This document shows, piece by piece, positions 33,885 through 42,275 of a stretch of 64,000 bases of DNA. Source of the stretch: Paenibacillus lignilyticus (GTDB lineage Bacteria > Bacillota > Bacilli > Paenibacillales > Paenibacillaceae). The stretch lies in contig NZ_JAGKSP010000007.1 of NCBI RefSeq assembly GCF_017942085.1, positions 62,001 to 126,000 on the forward strand, in the 5' to 3' direction. Position 1 is the first letter of the stretch, and each line of letters opens with the position of its first letter. Position numbers and translations under genes: made by a program. Below the pieces are notes generated by a model, which saw only the letters and a program-made list of their open reading frames with translations, had not been told where the DNA came from and ran no database searches.

Positions 33885-34925
33885 TTATAGTTGGTATGTA
33901 TCATTTTCAGTGAAGGTAAGTTCAGTTGTGCAGTAGCTGTTAAGTATCTTAATAAATTCTATTTCATGATCCTTCAGCCACATGGAGCGAAGAATAAGCT
34001 GCTCCTGCAGAAAGTGAAACGGAACTTTAACGTCCTTGCCGGCTTCATGCTGTCCAACATATAGAGTCAGAAGGGCAGCATAATAGACTCTCATTAGAAG
34101 GGGGAGATAGGCAATCTCCGCTGAAGTGATCGTAGTATGACGTGTGTAGTGTTCCGTGAAGGTTTGTACCGCTTGCAAGGAGCTATCATCATATTGAAGC
34201 TGATGGTTTAAACATATGGCGAGCTCCATGACGCGCAGGTCTGTGGAAGCAAAGTCAAAGTCGAGCACGCCGCTCATACGATCATCGGGATCGATCAGCA
34301 GATTAAAGATTAACAGATCATGGTGCACAATATGCTGGGGGAGTGCATTCAGCTCATCTTTGTACGTTTCCAGTTCCTCAAGTAATGAAAGAATGAGTGG
34401 CGCTCCTTCGACATTCATAGCGAAAGGCGGATCTGCTAGGAATCTCTTTAGTATCTCGGCATTACTGAGCGGGTGAAGGGTATCGAGATGATGAAACATC
34501 AGTTTCGGGAGTGCTGTAGTCGGCTTGAATAAACGAAGCGCAGCACTTAGCCGACCGGAAGTTCGGCCCATTTCCTCTACATGCTCGGCCCGCGCGAGAT
34601 TAGGTGTTTCCCCCTGAATGTATCGGACAATCGCGCCAAGACGATGGGGATTGGATAACTTGACATAGTAATTCCCAGCTTTGGTCGGAATGAAGTCAGG
34701 GACTGCAAAAGTGAGGGACTGTTGATGTAAAAACGATGTTAATTCGATTTCGAATTGGAGCCGCTGCACATCTTTAGTCTGCGGATCGTAGATTCTGGCT
34801 ACGTAGGTTTCCTCGCGAATCCGAATGATTTTCGTTAAATTCGTCATGCCAAACGGAACCGATTCAATGGTATAGTCCGAATCATCCCAATAGTAGGCAA
34901 GCAACTCCGTTATACCTGCATCCAC
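33885..34925 (-). CDS. Aminoglycoside-phosphotransferase-family kinase
   Basis: A 346-residue protein-kinase-fold small-molecule kinase. TKIIRIREETYVARIYDP is the ATP-binding lobe with its Lys replaced by an Arg-containing strand; IVHHDLLIFNLLI is the Brenner-type catalytic loop (HxDxxxxN), and GVLDFDFASTDLRVMELA holds the metal-binding Asp. Homoserine, choline, fructosamine or an antibiotic could be substrates. GTG 34925 is chosen since AAGAGGTG lies 7 nt upstream; TTG starts at 34931 and 34946 are alternatives. First gene of a two-gene operon with the cupin. The DnaA-box-like cluster lies directly upstream. Confidence 0.8.
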   Translation of the reverse strand: MDAGITELLAYYWDDSDYTIESVPFGMTNLTKIIRIREETYVARIYDPQTKDVQRLQFEIELTSFLHQQSLTFAVPDFIPTKAGNYYVKLSNPHRLGAIVRYIQGETPNLARAEHVEEMGRTSGRLSAALRLFKPTTALPKLMFHHLDTLHPLSNAEILKRFLADPPFAMNVEGAPLILSLLEELETYKDELNALPQHIVHHDLLIFNLLIDPDDRMSGVLDFDFASTDLRVMELAICLNHQLQYDDSSLQAVQTFTEHYTRHTTITSAEIAYLPLLMRVYYAALLTLYVGQHEAGKDVKVPFHFLQEQLILRSMWLKDHEIEFIKILNSYCTTELTFTENDTYQL

Positions 34926-34960
34926 AGACAAGCACCTCTTCCACAACGTTGTCCCAACAG

Positions 34961-35059
34961 TTATTCACATTTTTATCCCCAATGTCAACAGCCTTCAACA
35001 GCAATAAGTGTATAAGTATTGGGGATGTATAAACATATCCACAATTTAAGTTATCCACA
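34961..35059 (+). promoter_or_regulatory. Cluster of DnaA-box-like 9-mers
   Basis: TTATTCACA at 34961, TTATCCCCA at 34973, ATATCCACA at 35035 and a perfect TTATCCACA at 35051, all on the plus strand within 100 bp of A/T-rich intergenic DNA. The three imperfect boxes each differ by one base from TTATCCACA. This resembles a DnaA-binding cluster; no origin genes are near. Confidence 0.55.
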
Positions 35060-35090
35060 ACAGGATACAAGATCGTAACACCGTTTCCTG

Positions 35091-35729
35091 TTAATACAGC
35101 CGCTGCGAATAACCTTCCGCCAGCCGGCGTGCAATCGCCTCCGCATCCGAGCCGGGGAGCTTCGCGTGATCCGCGATAATTTGCGAGGGTGAGGGGAGCG
35201 ATTCCTTCTCCGCCCATGATTCGGGATTCCAAAGTCCCGAGCGTATGAAAGCTTTGGCGCAATGGATGAAACATTCCTCTACTTCGACAGCAATGCCAAG
35301 CAGCGGTTTGCGGCCGTTATGCGCCATCTGTTCCATCAGCTCGTCATCTTTTATGATGGAAGCACGTCCATTTATACGAAGCGTTTCTCCCAGACCCGGA
35401 ATCATAAAGAGCAGACCGATCTGTGGATTGGATAAAATATTCCGCAGCGAGTCGCTTCTTTTATTCCCCGGTCTCTCCGGCATGACCAGGCGCCGCTCGT
35501 TCTGGATCAGCACGAATCCGGGTTGATCCCCGCGCGGCGAAACATCGCACAAGCCGGAGCTGTCGGCAGTCGAGATGACCACCAATGGTGAGCGGTTTAG
35601 GAAATCGGTGCAATGCTCGTCCAGATGGGCAATCGCCTTCCGATTTACGATTTCACTGGGGAACCCGATCAGTGCGCGCAGCTCCTCCTCGGTTTCAATG
35701 ACGTCGTTATAAGCTTCATTTGCTTTCAT
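35091..35729 (-). CDS. Pyridoxamine 5-phosphate oxidase family FMN-binding protein
   Basis: A 212-residue split-barrel flavoprotein of the PPOX-like group (the MSMEG_1061/DR2398 type). RSPLVVISTADSSGLCDVSPRGDQPGFV near residue 50 is the flavin-binding opening (quoted in part as a motif of the family), followed by ERPGNKRSDSLRNILSNP and LFMIPGLGETLRINGRA. Such proteins reduce or bind cofactors such as F420, biliverdin or FMN; the substrate is unknown. It is monocistronic on the minus strand, with A/T-rich DNA and the DnaA-box cluster past its end. Confidence 0.88.
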   Translation of the reverse strand: MKANEAYNDVIETEEELRALIGFPSEIVNRKAIAHLDEHCTDFLNRSPLVVISTADSSGLCDVSPRGDQPGFVLIQNERRLVMPERPGNKRSDSLRNILSNPQIGLLFMIPGLGETLRINGRASIIKDDELMEQMAHNGRKPLLGIAVEVEECFIHCAKAFIRSGLWNPESWAEKESLPSPSQIIADHAKLPGSDAEAIARRLAEGYSQRLY

Positions 35730-35842
35730 AGTTGGTTGACACCCCTTGTATTTGAACGGTAGGAAAACGATAATGAGTAAACATACTTACACGCATGCAA
35801 GAGTAGATCGAATAGGCACTGCCTCGAAGGAGTTGAGCCCGT

Positions 35843-36403
35843 TTGCACATTGCCATCGATTTGGATAATACCGTACTGGATGCGACGACTGCGCATATCA
35901 CCTATTATAATAGGGCATCCGGAAAGGCGCTAACAGCGGCGGATATTCAAGACTTCTATATCTATCGCTCTTATGGCTGGAATCAGGAAGAAAGAGATAT
36001 CATTTATGCGAAGCATGGCCATGATATTCATTGGCATTCGGCGCCATATCCGAACGCAGCCGATAGTTTGCGGCAGCTATCGCTTCAGCATGAGCTGTCT
36101 ATTATTACGGCAAGGCCGATGCTGTTCCGCGATGTTACAATCGATTGGCTGAACCATCATAAGTTCACCTATACCAATATCTCATTCGACGAAAATAAAC
36201 TTGAAGCCTGCATAGCGGCTAAAGTGGACGTGCTAATCGATGATGCGCCTCATTATGCGGAGGAGTTTGCCCGCATGCGCAAGCCGATTATTTTGTACGA
36301 TCAGCCCTATAATCGAGCCGTTACGAGTGAGTTTGTCTTGCGTGCTGCCAATTGGGTGGAAGTGAACCGGCATATTCAACATTTAGCCACCGGGCTGAAG
36401 TAA
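35843..36403 (+). CDS. 5-prime(3)-deoxyribonucleotidase-like HAD phosphatase
   Basis: A 186-residue HAD-superfamily protein of the NT5C/YorS type. The nucleophile motif I is AIDLDNTVLDAT at the N-terminus; motif II is SIITARP near residue 95; motif IV is DVLIDDAPHYAEEF near residue 135. It probably dephosphorylates deoxynucleoside monophosphates. The start is TTG 35843, with AAGGAG about 10 nt upstream. The LysE-type gene follows after 32 nt and may be co-transcribed. Confidence 0.82.
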   Translation: MHIAIDLDNTVLDATTAHITYYNRASGKALTAADIQDFYIYRSYGWNQEERDIIYAKHGHDIHWHSAPYPNAADSLRQLSLQHELSIITARPMLFRDVTIDWLNHHKFTYTNISFDENKLEACIAAKVDVLIDDAPHYAEEFARMRKPIILYDQPYNRAVTSEFVLRAANWVEVNRHIQHLATGLK

Positions 36404-36435
36404 ATTAACAACAGGAATTGGAGAGAGAATGCAAT

Positions 36436-37053
36436 ATGCTTGGTGCTATGATTCATGGGTTTATACTGGCATTAGGGTTGATTTTGCCGCTTGGGGTACA
36501 AAATGTGTTCGTGTTTAATCAAGGTGCGGTTCAGAGCCGTTTTCGCAAGGCGCTTCCCGTCGTCATAACGGCATCGGTCTGCGATGCGTTGCTGATCTTG
36601 CTGGCCGTGCTCGGCGTATCGGTGCTTGTTCTGCAGTTCGTTTGGCTGAAGACCATCCTGTTCGTCGTGGGAATCTTATTCCTGCTCTACATGGGATGGC
36701 TGACCTGGAAAAGCAAGCCGGCAAGTCGGGAGTCCTCTTCCTCGGAGGCTCTCGGAGCGAAGAAACAGATTGCTTTTGCTGCATCGGTATCGCTTCTAAA
36801 TCCGCATGCGATTTTGGACACGATCGGCGTCATTGGGACAGGCTCCCTGCAATACAGCGGAGCCGGGAAGGTGCTCTTCACGGCGGCTTGCGTGGTCGTT
36901 TCGTGGCTTTGGTTCACCAGTCTGGCCGCGGCCGGACGACTCACGGGCAGCCTGGATAAATCCGGACGGATTATGATTGCGCTGAACAAAGTTTCCGCGG
37001 TGGTCATGTGGGGAACGGCTTTATATTTGCTCGTTACTTTGATTAGTAAGTAG
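36436..37053 (+). CDS. LysE/ArgO-type amino-acid exporter
   Basis: A 205-residue membrane protein of the LysE superfamily with six hydrophobic segments. The N-terminal GFILALGLILPLGVQNVFVFNQG is the family signature (position about 5-27), and VSLLNPHAILDTIGVIG near residue 120 is the conserved N-P-H/K-x-x-x-D segment of the lysine/arginine exporters. It likely exports basic amino acids. ATG 36436 is chosen since GGAGAG lies about 10 nt upstream. A terminator follows. Confidence 0.9.
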   Translation: MLGAMIHGFILALGLILPLGVQNVFVFNQGAVQSRFRKALPVVITASVCDALLILLAVLGVSVLVLQFVWLKTILFVVGILFLLYMGWLTWKSKPASRESSSSEALGAKKQIAFAASVSLLNPHAILDTIGVIGTGSLQYSGAGKVLFTAACVVVSWLWFTSLAAAGRLTGSLDKSGRIMIALNKVSAVVMWGTALYLLVTLISK

Positions 37054-37059
37054 AGGAAA

Positions 37060-37089
37060 GGCAGGCCTGCGCGGGCCTGCCTTTTTGCA
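37060..37089 (+). terminator. Terminator of the LysE gene
   Basis: GGCAGGCC pairs with GGCCTGCC over TGCGC, followed by TTTTT. Convergent with metG. Confidence 0.8.
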
Positions 37090-37095
37090 TGTCCT

Positions 37096-38748
37096 TTAGA
37101 GCTGGATTCGGCTATTCAACAAATTAGCTTCTTCCTCTTCAATACGCTTGGGATCAATGCGCTCGAATAACAGCGACAAACTCTGAATTTGCTGGCCGGC
37201 TGATACAGTAGTGACCTTCCAAGCAGGCTGCCCAAGGGAGAGGAAGATTCGGATACGCTCACAGGAGAAGGGGATGAACGGCTGCAGCAGATTGGCTAAA
37301 TTCGCAATAATCCCTGCACAGGTATGAAGCGTAATGCCGCTTGCATCCCGATCCTCTTTGACCTGTACCCATGGCTTCTGCTCATCGAAGTATTTGTTGG
37401 CCCGGCGGATCTGTGCAAAGATCAGCTCCAGCGCTTCTTTCAATCGGCCTTCTTCGATTAGTGTCCCCGACTCGAGATAAAGCTCCGTAAGAAGATGCAT
37501 CCATTCGTCGCTAAGCTCGCCTGCGGGCACACGTCCTTCGAACGATTTCGTGATAAAAGCAAGCGTGCGGTTCACGAAATTACCGAAAGCGCCGAGCAGC
37601 TCCCCATTATGGCTGTGGATAAACTCACGCCAAGTAAAATCCGTATCCCGTCTCTCAGGGCCATTGGCGATGAGGAAATAGCGGATAGAGTCCGGCTGAT
37701 ACCGGCTCATGATGTCAGGCACCCACACCGCCCAATTGCGGCTGGTCGAGAATTTCTTTCCCTCCAGCGTCATGTATTCGCAGGAAATAATACGATCAGG
37801 AACATGCAGCCCGCCGCCACCCAGAAGAACGGCAGGCCATATTAACGTATGAAACGGAATATTGTCTTTGCCATGCACATAATAGGCCGTAATGTCCCTT
37901 TCGCTATCCTTCCAGAAGGCCTCCCAGTTCCCGCCGGTCTGAGCAGCCCACTGCTTGCTGGCGGACAGATAACCGCTGACCGCTTCAATCCAGACATAGA
38001 TTTTCTTATCCTCAAAGCCCTCTATCGGTACATCCACGCCCCAGTCCAGGTCTCTCGTTGCCGCTCGATCATGAAGGCCTTCCTCCAAATAACGCTTAGT
38101 CAGGTGGACCGCGTTCTCTCGCCAGCCATGCGCCTTATCGGCATAAGCAGTCAGCTCATCTTGGAAATGGGAGAGGGCGAGATAGTAGTGCTCCGTGGCT
38201 CGTTCGGTAGGGGGATTGCCGCATAGTTTGCAAGTTTTATCCGATAGATCTGCCGGGTCGAGGATGGTGGAACAAGCATCGCATTGATCGCCGCGGGCAC
38301 GGCTTCCGCACACCGGGCATATTCCTTCCACGTAACGATCCGGCAGAAACCGTTTATCCGTCTCGCAGTAGGTCTGTTGCATGGTTTTCTTGTACAAATG
38401 GCCATTCTCAAGCAGCTTTAGGAAGATTTCCTGCACGACCTGATGATGGAACGGCTGGTCCGTCCGCGTATAGAGGTCATACGTGAAGCCAAGCTGCGCA
38501 AAACAATCCGCAAATTCCTGATGATACCGGTCCGCGATATCGCTTGGCGAGACGCCTTCTTGAATCGCTTGAACCGCGACAGGAGTACCGTGGCAATCGC
38601 TTCCCGATACGTACAATACCGGCTCGCCCTTGGATCGGTAATAACGTGCCAGAACATCTCCGGGTAATAAACTCGCCAATCGTCCCAAGTGCAACGAGCC
38701 ATTCGCATACGGCCAAGCGCCGCCAATAAATACAGGTGCCATCCACAT
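37096..38748 (-). CDS. metG: Methionyl-tRNA synthetase (short, two-knuckle form)
   Basis: Class I synthetase charging tRNA-Met. Of 550 residues, the N-terminus has the HIGH equivalent [11 protein letters not shown]; two zinc knuckles follow at about 140-190 ([16 protein letters not shown] and [10 protein letters not shown]); the KMSKS equivalent is KKFSTSRNW near residue 330. The C-terminal tRNA-binding OB domain found in the longer form is missing. Starts at 38748 or 38742 (second Met) are both possible. The T-box with an AUG specifier upstream supports the assignment. The four-Cys-pair knuckle region differs from the usual single-knuckle Bacillus enzyme, so this may be a second MetRS of the genome. 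Confidence 0.93.
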   Translation of the reverse strand: MWMAPVFIGGAWPYANGSLHLGRLASLLPGDVLARYYRSKGEPVLYVSGSDCHGTPVAVQAIQEGVSPSDIADRYHQEFADCFAQLGFTYDLYTRTDQPFHHQVVQEIFLKLLENGHLYKKTMQQTYCETDKRFLPDRYVEGICPVCGSRARGDQCDACSTILDPADLSDKTCKLCGNPPTERATEHYYLALSHFQDELTAYADKAHGWRENAVHLTKRYLEEGLHDRAATRDLDWGVDVPIEGFEDKKIYVWIEAVSGYLSASKQWAAQTGGNWEAFWKDSERDITAYYVHGKDNIPFHTLIWPAVLLGGGGLHVPDRIISCEYMTLEGKKFSTSRNWAVWVPDIMSRYQPDSIRYFLIANGPERRDTDFTWREFIHSHNGELLGAFGNFVNRTLAFITKSFEGRVPAGELSDEWMHLLTELYLESGTLIEEGRLKEALELIFAQIRRANKYFDEQKPWVQVKEDRDASGITLHTCAGIIANLANLLQPFIPFSCERIRIFLSLGQPAWKVTTVSAGQQIQSLSLLFERIDPKRIEEEEANLLNSRIQL

Positions 38749-38770
38749 CGCCTCCTTCAGTAGTAAACAG

Positions 38771-39045
38771 AAAAAGCCCTCATCCCGAAGGGACGAGAGC
38801 TGTGCTCACGTGGTACCACCCAATTTTATAAATGCCTCGCGGCATTCACCTCTTCAGGTACGCCGCGGTTCGCGGTTATACCCTAGCACAATAACGGGTG
38901 CGGGATCCGGTGCAGCCTACACCCAGCGAGGGTTCGGGACACAGCTCAGAGACCATATTCTCGCGTGTATTCTTTACCCCTTTGCACCGAATCGGGGCTC
39001 TCTGTAAAAGACATCTTCGCGATACTCTTTCTCTTCTTCGCCTTT
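38771..39045 (-). promoter_or_regulatory. Methionine-specific T-box leader with terminator
   Basis: Read on the minus strand: GCGAAGAAGAGAAAGAGTA opens stem I, then AGAGAGCCCCG and GGTGCAAAGGGG. The specifier region is GAGAAT-ATG-GTCTCTGAGC, giving AUG at 38956-38954. The T-box sequence GGGTGGTACCACG (about 38821-38809) has U as variable base, matching the A discriminator of tRNA-Met. The terminator stem GCTCTCGTCCC/GGGATGAGGGC with TTTTT ends near 38771. Confidence 0.92.
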
Positions 39046-39069
39046 GTTTGAATATTCAGCTTATTCGAG

Positions 39070-39098
39070 ATTATAATGCACAGAAATTTCCAAGTCAA
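39070..39098 (-). promoter_or_regulatory. Sigma-A promoter of the metG leader
   Basis: Minus-strand TTGACT (39098-39093), a 17-bp spacer and TATAAT (39075-39070). Confidence 0.8.
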
Positions 39099-39224
39099 GG
39101 ACTCTTATAAGCGTATACTATGACAGCCGTAATCGGTTCGTGCGAATTAGCTCTTGCAACATTTTTCCATATAATGCTAGCATTTAGGTGGATAGACTTC
39201 CAAACCAAGTGGAGGGATTCGAAC

Positions 39225-40004
39225 ATGCTGCAGCAGCACAAGGATATCATTCAAATGAATAAAGAAGGCTGGAATAAAGTCGCGGATCAGTTTTTTGAAG
39301 GCTCGCTCGAACGTCTATCTTATGGCTCTTATGCCCCCACGGAGGAAGAGTTGAACCTGCTGGGGACGATAACGAACTGCGCAATCGTTGAAGTAGGGTG
39401 TGGAAGCGGGCATACGCTGGAGTATCTGGCCAAGCGTGGGGCGCGCGAACTCTGGGGCGTTGATTTATCCGGCGCGCAGATTGAAACGGCAAGGCAGGTT
39501 GTCTCTAAATTGGACATGCCTGTCGTTCTCATCGAGTCACCAATGGAAGAGATGGCGGAGCTGCCCGAGAACCATTTTGACAAAGCGGTATCGATCTATG
39601 CGCTCGGTTGGACCGTGGATTTGCCTCGGACGTTAAGTCACATCCATAGAAGCTTGAAGCCGGGCGGCATCTTTGTGTTTAGTTGGGAGCATCCCGTACA
39701 TAGCGTGGTGGAATACAGCGAGGACGTGTTGAAATTCAGACGTTCCTACGTGTCGGAGGGCTTCGAGCGGCATGAGGCATGGAGAGGGACACCCATTGTC
39801 ATGCACAATCGCAAAGTAAGTACGTTCATTAACGCATTGATCCGCGCCGGCTTTGTCATAGATGCTGTCATTGAAGAGTCTAAGGTGGATGAAGGAGACA
39901 CGGTCGATCCGGCAAAATGGTACTCCGGCGCAAAGGCAAGCCTTCTCCCATCGACGCTCATTATCAAATGTCATAAATCCCGGGCTGAAGGAGAACCGAG
40001 CTAA
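39225..40004 (+). CDS. SAM-dependent class I methyltransferase
   Basis: A 259-residue methyltransferase. Motif I is AIVEVGCGSGHTLEYL near residue 52, the acidic residue that binds the SAM ribose is in LWGVDLSGAQIETAR, and SIYALGWTVDLPRTLSHIHRSLKPGG (in part) is motif II/III. The C-terminal part has a lid-like region. GGAGGG lies 8 nt before ATG 39225; the extension to 39120 crosses the promoter (TATAAT at 39170-39175). The stop TAA overlaps the next ATG by one base, so it is coupled to the MraY paralogue. That pairing hints at modification of a lipid-linked cell-wall precursor, but a small-molecule target is equally possible. Confidence 0.88.
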   Translation: MLQQHKDIIQMNKEGWNKVADQFFEGSLERLSYGSYAPTEEELNLLGTITNCAIVEVGCGSGHTLEYLAKRGARELWGVDLSGAQIETARQVVSKLDMPVVLIESPMEEMAELPENHFDKAVSIYALGWTVDLPRTLSHIHRSLKPGGIFVFSWEHPVHSVVEYSEDVLKFRRSYVSEGFERHEAWRGTPIVMHNRKVSTFINALIRAGFVIDAVIEESKVDEGDTVDPAKWYSGAKASLLPSTLIIKCHKSRAEGEPS

Positions 40005-40957
40005 TGGATACATCTATACTAAGTGCGTCCGGGATATCGTTTCTCCTCGTCACGCTGCTGACCCCACTGCTCATCTGGGGCTTGCGCACCCTTAAGCTTA
40101 CACAGCCGATACGTGCGGAATTGCCGCCCGATCATCAAGCCAAGCGCGGCACGCCGCTAATGTCGGGGTTAATTCTGCTAATCGGCATTATGGTTTCGGT
40201 CTGCGTTCATCCCCAGCCGATGGTGTTGTTCATAGGCACCACGTTTGTTTTATTCGGCCTTGTGGGGTTCATGGATGATTTTCGAAAGGCGGCCTTTCAA
40301 GATCCGCAAGGCATCTCCGGCAAAATGAAGCTGGTCCTTCAGTTCACCTTTGCCTGCATCCTGCTGCTTGTTTTGCTTCGGCAATTCGAATTAAGCACGG
40401 ACATTGCGGTATTTGGGGACTTCTCGCTCCACTTACCTCCTTGGCTGTATCTGGTCATCATGCTGTTGTTCATTGTAGGCTCGGCTAACGCCATTAACTT
40501 TACCGATGGGTTGGACGGGCTGTTAATCAACGTGGCGATTCCGACCTTTTTCTTCTTCTTCGTTATATCGGAGAGAATCGAAGTGCAGACGTTTTCACTG
40601 GTCATGATAGGCTGTCTGCTGGGATTGTTCATCTACAATATTTACCCGGCAAAAGCGTTCATGGGCGACACCGGCTCCCTGGCCATCGGCGGATCGCTCA
40701 CGTTCTTGGCCGTCATCGAAAAGGTAGAGATTCTGATTCCGATTCTGTTCATCATCTATCTGGCCGAGCAGCTGTCCGTGATTCTGCAGGTGTGGTACTA
40801 CAAGAAGACGAAGCTGCGCATCTTCCGCATGGCCCCGATTCATTATCATTTTAGCTTGAAGTATGGCTGGAGCGAGAACAAAATTGTCATGATCTTCGGG
40901 TTTGTCTCGTGGCTGGCGGCGTTTGTGTCGTGGTTGCTCTGGAAATTTGTCTTGTGA
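40004..40957 (+). CDS. mraY: MraY-like phospho-sugar transferase (polyprenyl-phosphate acceptor)
   Basis: A 317-residue integral membrane protein of about ten helices in the MraY/WecA/TagO family. Signatures: GTPLMSG, the metal-binding MDDFRK, NAINFTDGLDGL, AKAFMGDTGSLAIGG and the MraY-specific C-terminal MAPIHYHFSLKYGWSE. The last normally reads PIHHHF; here the middle His is Tyr. It probably transfers phospho-MurNAc-pentapeptide, or a related sugar, to undecaprenyl phosphate, as the first membrane step of peptidoglycan. The gene is outside the division/cell-wall cluster and overlaps a methyltransferase gene, so it is likely a second copy or a specialised paralogue. Confidence 0.88.
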   Translation: MDTSILSASGISFLLVTLLTPLLIWGLRTLKLTQPIRAELPPDHQAKRGTPLMSGLILLIGIMVSVCVHPQPMVLFIGTTFVLFGLVGFMDDFRKAAFQDPQGISGKMKLVLQFTFACILLLVLLRQFELSTDIAVFGDFSLHLPPWLYLVIMLLFIVGSANAINFTDGLDGLLINVAIPTFFFFFVISERIEVQTFSLVMIGCLLGLFIYNIYPAKAFMGDTGSLAIGGSLTFLAVIEKVEILIPILFIIYLAEQLSVILQVWYYKKTKLRIFRMAPIHYHFSLKYGWSENKIVMIFGFVSWLAAFVSWLLWKFVL

Positions 40958-41170
40958 TCCTGCGGGAGAGGCAAGTGGAGAGTGAAATTGCTAGGCGGGG
41001 TAACTTAAGCGCACGCGTACCTCTCTTTTGCAAAACCCGCTCATGAATGGCAACGGGAACCTCTCATGAAAGGCGGCTCTTCAACTAACTGTGCCTTACC
41101 TACTTCATTCGTCGCTCCCCCACCAATGTAGTACACCGAAAGTTGCTCTCTTGGCGGGGGCTGGACGAAA
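40958..41170. other. Intergenic stretch before the tandem array
   Basis: No gene, convincing terminator or promoter was recognised in this 213-bp stretch. A loose C/T-rich sequence runs into the first, degenerate unit of the 51-bp array. Confidence 0.4.
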
Positions 41171-41816
41171 TGTGCTGCCTTAGCGCCCATGTAGATCCTC
41201 AGGGGTGCTTCTTGCACGGTATTAGCTACTTTTGCGCCCATGTAGATCCTCAGGTGTGCTTCTTACACGAGATTGGCTACTTTGGCATTCATGTAGACCT
41301 CTAGGTTTGCTTCTTGCACGAAATTAGCTACTTTTGCGTCCATGTAGATCCTCAGATGTGCTTCTTGCGCGGTATTAGCTACTTTTGCGTCCATGTAGAC
41401 CTGCAGGTGTGCTTCTTACACGAGATTAGCTACTTTGGCATTCATGTAGACCTGCAGGTGTGCTTCTTGCACGAGATTAGCTACTTTGGCATTCATGTAG
41501 ACCTGCAGGTGTGCTTCTTGCACGAATTAGCTACTTTTGCGTCCATGTAGACCTGCAGGTGTGCTTCTTACACGAGATTAGCTACTTTGGCATTCATGTA
41601 GACCTGCAGGTGTGCTTCTTGCACTGTATTAGCTACTTTTGCGCCCATGTAGATCCTCAGGGGTGCTTCTTGGACGGTATTAGCTACTTTTGCGTCCATG
41701 TAGATCCCCAGATGTGCTTCTTACACGAAATTAGCTACTTTTGCGCCTATGTAGATCCTCAGGGGTGCTTCTTGCACGGTATTAGCTACTTTTGCGTCCA
41801 TGTAGACCTCTAGGTG
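41171..41816 (+). repeat. 51-bp tandem repeat array, about 13 units
   Basis: Units of 51 bp (one of 50) share ATTAGCTACTTT, CATGTAGA, CCTGCAGG or CCTCAGG, and GTGCTTCTTGCACG. Two subtypes alternate: one with TTGCGTCCATG, one with GGCATTCATG. Each unit has short palindromes (TAGCTA, CCTGCAGG) and a GTGC-TTCTT-GCAC or GTGT...ACAC hairpin with matching arm changes. As 51 is a multiple of three the array is open in frame, giving a 17-residue periodic translation, but the 50-bp unit breaks it and there is no ribosome site. It is best read as non-coding. Confidence 0.85.
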
Positions 41817-41831
41817 CTGCAGCTGCTGCGC

Positions 41832-42020
41832 GCTAACGAATCGTACGGGTCTTATTTTGATGAAAATCGCCCTTTATCAATTCTAACGAATCGTAGGAAC
41901 GTTATTCTGCCATAAAGGCTTGAAAAGTGGCCTCAAAACATGAAATAAGGCCTGTAGGATTCGTTAGAATTTCAAGACGAGCCAAAATGCTGAAATAAGG
42001 CTTCTGTGATTTGTTAGAGT
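41832..42020. repeat. Four CTAACGAATC elements, two direct and two inverted
   Basis: CTAACGAATCGTA...TTATT occurs at 41832-41858 and 41883-41905. The inverted form AAATAAGG...TTCGTTAG or TTTGTTAG occurs at 41943-41977 and 41993-42017. The pairs could fold into a large cruciform or long RNA stem. No coding sequence overlaps them. 42020-42117 holds nothing recognisable. Confidence 0.6.
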
Positions 42021-42117
42021 GAAAATCCGGCGGCATGTGCCTGGAATTTCACAGCGTGAACTACCGAATCTTAGCCGGAGAGGCGCCAAGCAGGACAACT
42101 GCCGGCGTTAAGCTACG

Positions 42118-42172
42118 ACAAAAAAGGACTGTCCCAAAAGTCGCGGCTGCGCACGTTTGAGTCAGTCCTTTC
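42118..42172 (-). terminator. Terminator-like hairpin downstream of the ArsR-type gene
   Basis: AAAGGACTG pairs with CAGTCCTTT around a GC-rich core with CCCAAAAGT and GCGCACG. The minus strand ends in TTTTTT. It lies about 100 nt past the stop of the gene at 42276. Confidence 0.6.
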
Positions 42173-42179
42173 TTACACT

Positions 42180-42216
42180 TGCAGCAGATCCTGCCGGTGG
42201 TCGCCGAAGTCGGTAC
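42180..42216 (-). repeat. Partial duplicate of the 3-prime end of the ArsR-type gene
   Basis: CAGCAGATCCTGCCGGTGGT and the following CGCCGAAGTCGGTACC repeat, with two or three changes, the gene end at 42301-42337. The sequence between the copies (42217-42275) encodes nothing recognisable. It is probably a scar of a tandem paralogue or local duplication. Confidence 0.6.
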
Positions 42217-42275
42217 CTTATACGATGCTGCGCCGCCAAAATGGACGGCGACAGCCGTTTCACCTTGAACGTCGT

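Noticed and set aside
41314..41813. Open frames with a 17-residue repeated translation across the tandem array
   Set aside because: The repeat length of 51 keeps frames open by arithmetic. A 50-bp unit shifts the frame mid-array, there is no ribosome site, and the predicted peptide is Cys/His/Phe-rich and unlike the neighbouring proteins.
41171..41816. CRISPR array
   Set aside because: Units are contiguous with no unique spacers, and no cas gene is near.
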